Shown here in pieces: positions 63,794 to 64,000 of a stretch of 64,000 nt of DNA (position 1 is the first letter of the stretch; every line of letters starts with the position of its first letter). Source of the DNA: JAWLBM01 sp041687675 (GTDB lineage: Bacteria > Pseudomonadota > Alphaproteobacteria > Rhizobiales > Pleomorphomonadaceae); contig JAWLBM010000021.1 of NCBI GenBank assembly GCA_041687675.1, positions 16,250 to 80,249 of the forward strand. Direction: 5' to 3'. Under the pieces are notes generated by a model. The model ran no database searches. It saw only the letters and a list, made by a program, of their open reading frames with translations, and had not been told where the DNA came from. Both the position numbers and the translations under genes were made by a program.

Positions 63794-63813
63794 GGGGGTA
63801 CGAGTGGGGGTAT
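63794..63813. repeat. GGGGGTA arm-type-site candidates near the right end
   Basis: GGGGGTA occurs at 63794-63800 and GGGGGTAT at 63806-63813, about 60-80 bp inside the right junction. They match the four copies beside the integrase. The region 63500-63874 otherwise holds no supported gene. Confidence 0.5.
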
Positions 63814-63874
63814 CCTTCCAGAATCAAACTGAAGAAAAGATCTCTTTATAATAGCTTAGGTCATTTATTGGATG

Positions 63875-63893
63875 CCGCCCCTGGCACCATTCC
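63875..63893 (+). other. attR: imperfect copy of the tRNA-Phe 3' end
   Basis: CCGCCCCTGGCACCATTCC equals the 20-mer at 14663-14682 apart from one missing G. No tRNA precedes it, as expected at the distal junction. The single-base gap may have arisen after integration or may reflect a degenerate attP. It marks the island's right end at about 63.89 kb. Confidence 0.6.
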
Positions 63894-63903
63894 TCGCCTA
63901 ACA

Positions 63904-64000
63904 GGCTGTTGAAGAAGTCGCTCGCCTGTCCGACCTCGCCATGATTCACTCGCCTGATCGGCGCGGGAGGCTTGGCGGTGCGGGGATCGGACGAGAAGAC
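63904..64000 (-). mobile_element. probable end of an insertion sequence, cut by window
   Basis: GGCTGTTGAAGAAGTCG at 63904-63920 resembles the terminal inverted repeat of IS5/IS1182-type elements. On the minus strand the frame from the edge ends QASDFFNSLLG and a stop inside that terminus, as some transposases do. Only ~100 bases are visible, so the family cannot be fixed. Confidence 0.4.

Noticed and set aside
63618..63827. 69-codon minus-strand frame near attR
   Set aside because: It runs through the arm-site repeats and tRNA-like stretch, has no homologous look and no ribosome site, so it is probably non-coding.

Overview
The window comes from a GC-rich alphaproteobacterium, most likely a member of the Hyphomicrobiales. 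The run murA, GNAT, DUF2948, hisD, UPF0262, low-MW phosphatase, infA, maf, yacG, tRNA-Phe (about 8.2-14.7 kb) is a core gene order I know from that order. Codon use there is strongly GC3-biased. The species cannot be named from the sequence alone.

Layout. (1) 1-7.8 kb is a sugar-catabolic locus. A shikimate-dehydrogenase-like gene and a cupin-type phosphoglucose isomerase face left. An FGGY kinase, a SorC-type regulator, a deoC-type aldolase and a double-domain ALDH16-type aldehyde dehydrogenase face right. Palindromic operator candidates lie in the divergent promoter and in front of the regulator. (2) 7.9-14.7 kb is the core housekeeping block ending at tRNA-Phe(GAA). (3) About 14.66-63.89 kb is a roughly 49-kb genomic island inserted at the 3' end of tRNA-Phe. 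A tyrosine integrase starts just inside the left end. AlpA, a methyltransferase-like gene and a P4/D5-type primase-helicase lie inside the right end. An imperfect copy of the tRNA 3' end lies at 63875-63893, and GGGGGTA arm-site-like repeats occur near both ends.

The island is a mosaic of conflict and defence modules. (a) A nuclease-like/RecQ helicase fusion with a membrane-anchored coiled-coil partner (16.5-20.5 kb). (b) A second metK, then two overlapping membrane genes, one coiled-coil and one ClpP-like with PAN repeats (21.4-26.2 kb). (c) Two MerR plus VWA gene pairs surrounding a phosphatase, two ADP-ribosylglycohydrolases, an N-formylglutamate-amidohydrolase-like enzyme, two single-TM microproteins and an SNF2/SWIM helicase (29.2-40.5 kb). 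(d) A complete MZA-like operon of GHKL ATPase, Z1, PD-(D/E)XK and AIPR genes (40.6-47.9 kb). (e) Dcm, Vsr, a frameshifted EcoRII-N gene, then a translationally coupled operon of GHKL ATPase, HNH nuclease, SNF2 helicase, EcoRII-N protein and an alpha-CTD/sigma-4-like DNA-binding protein (48.4-56.5 kb). Modules (a), (d) and (e) are visibly AT-richer than the rest.

The island also carries scars: a DUF3427 helicase tail, a DUF3293 pseudogene, a SWIM-finger fragment beside the MZA operon, a decayed IS66 transposase, and two copies of the primase 3' end. Those copies flank an intact bacteriochlorophyll gene (bciA) and a ccdA fragment, which points to stepwise accretion. The last ~100 bases look like the end of an insertion sequence.
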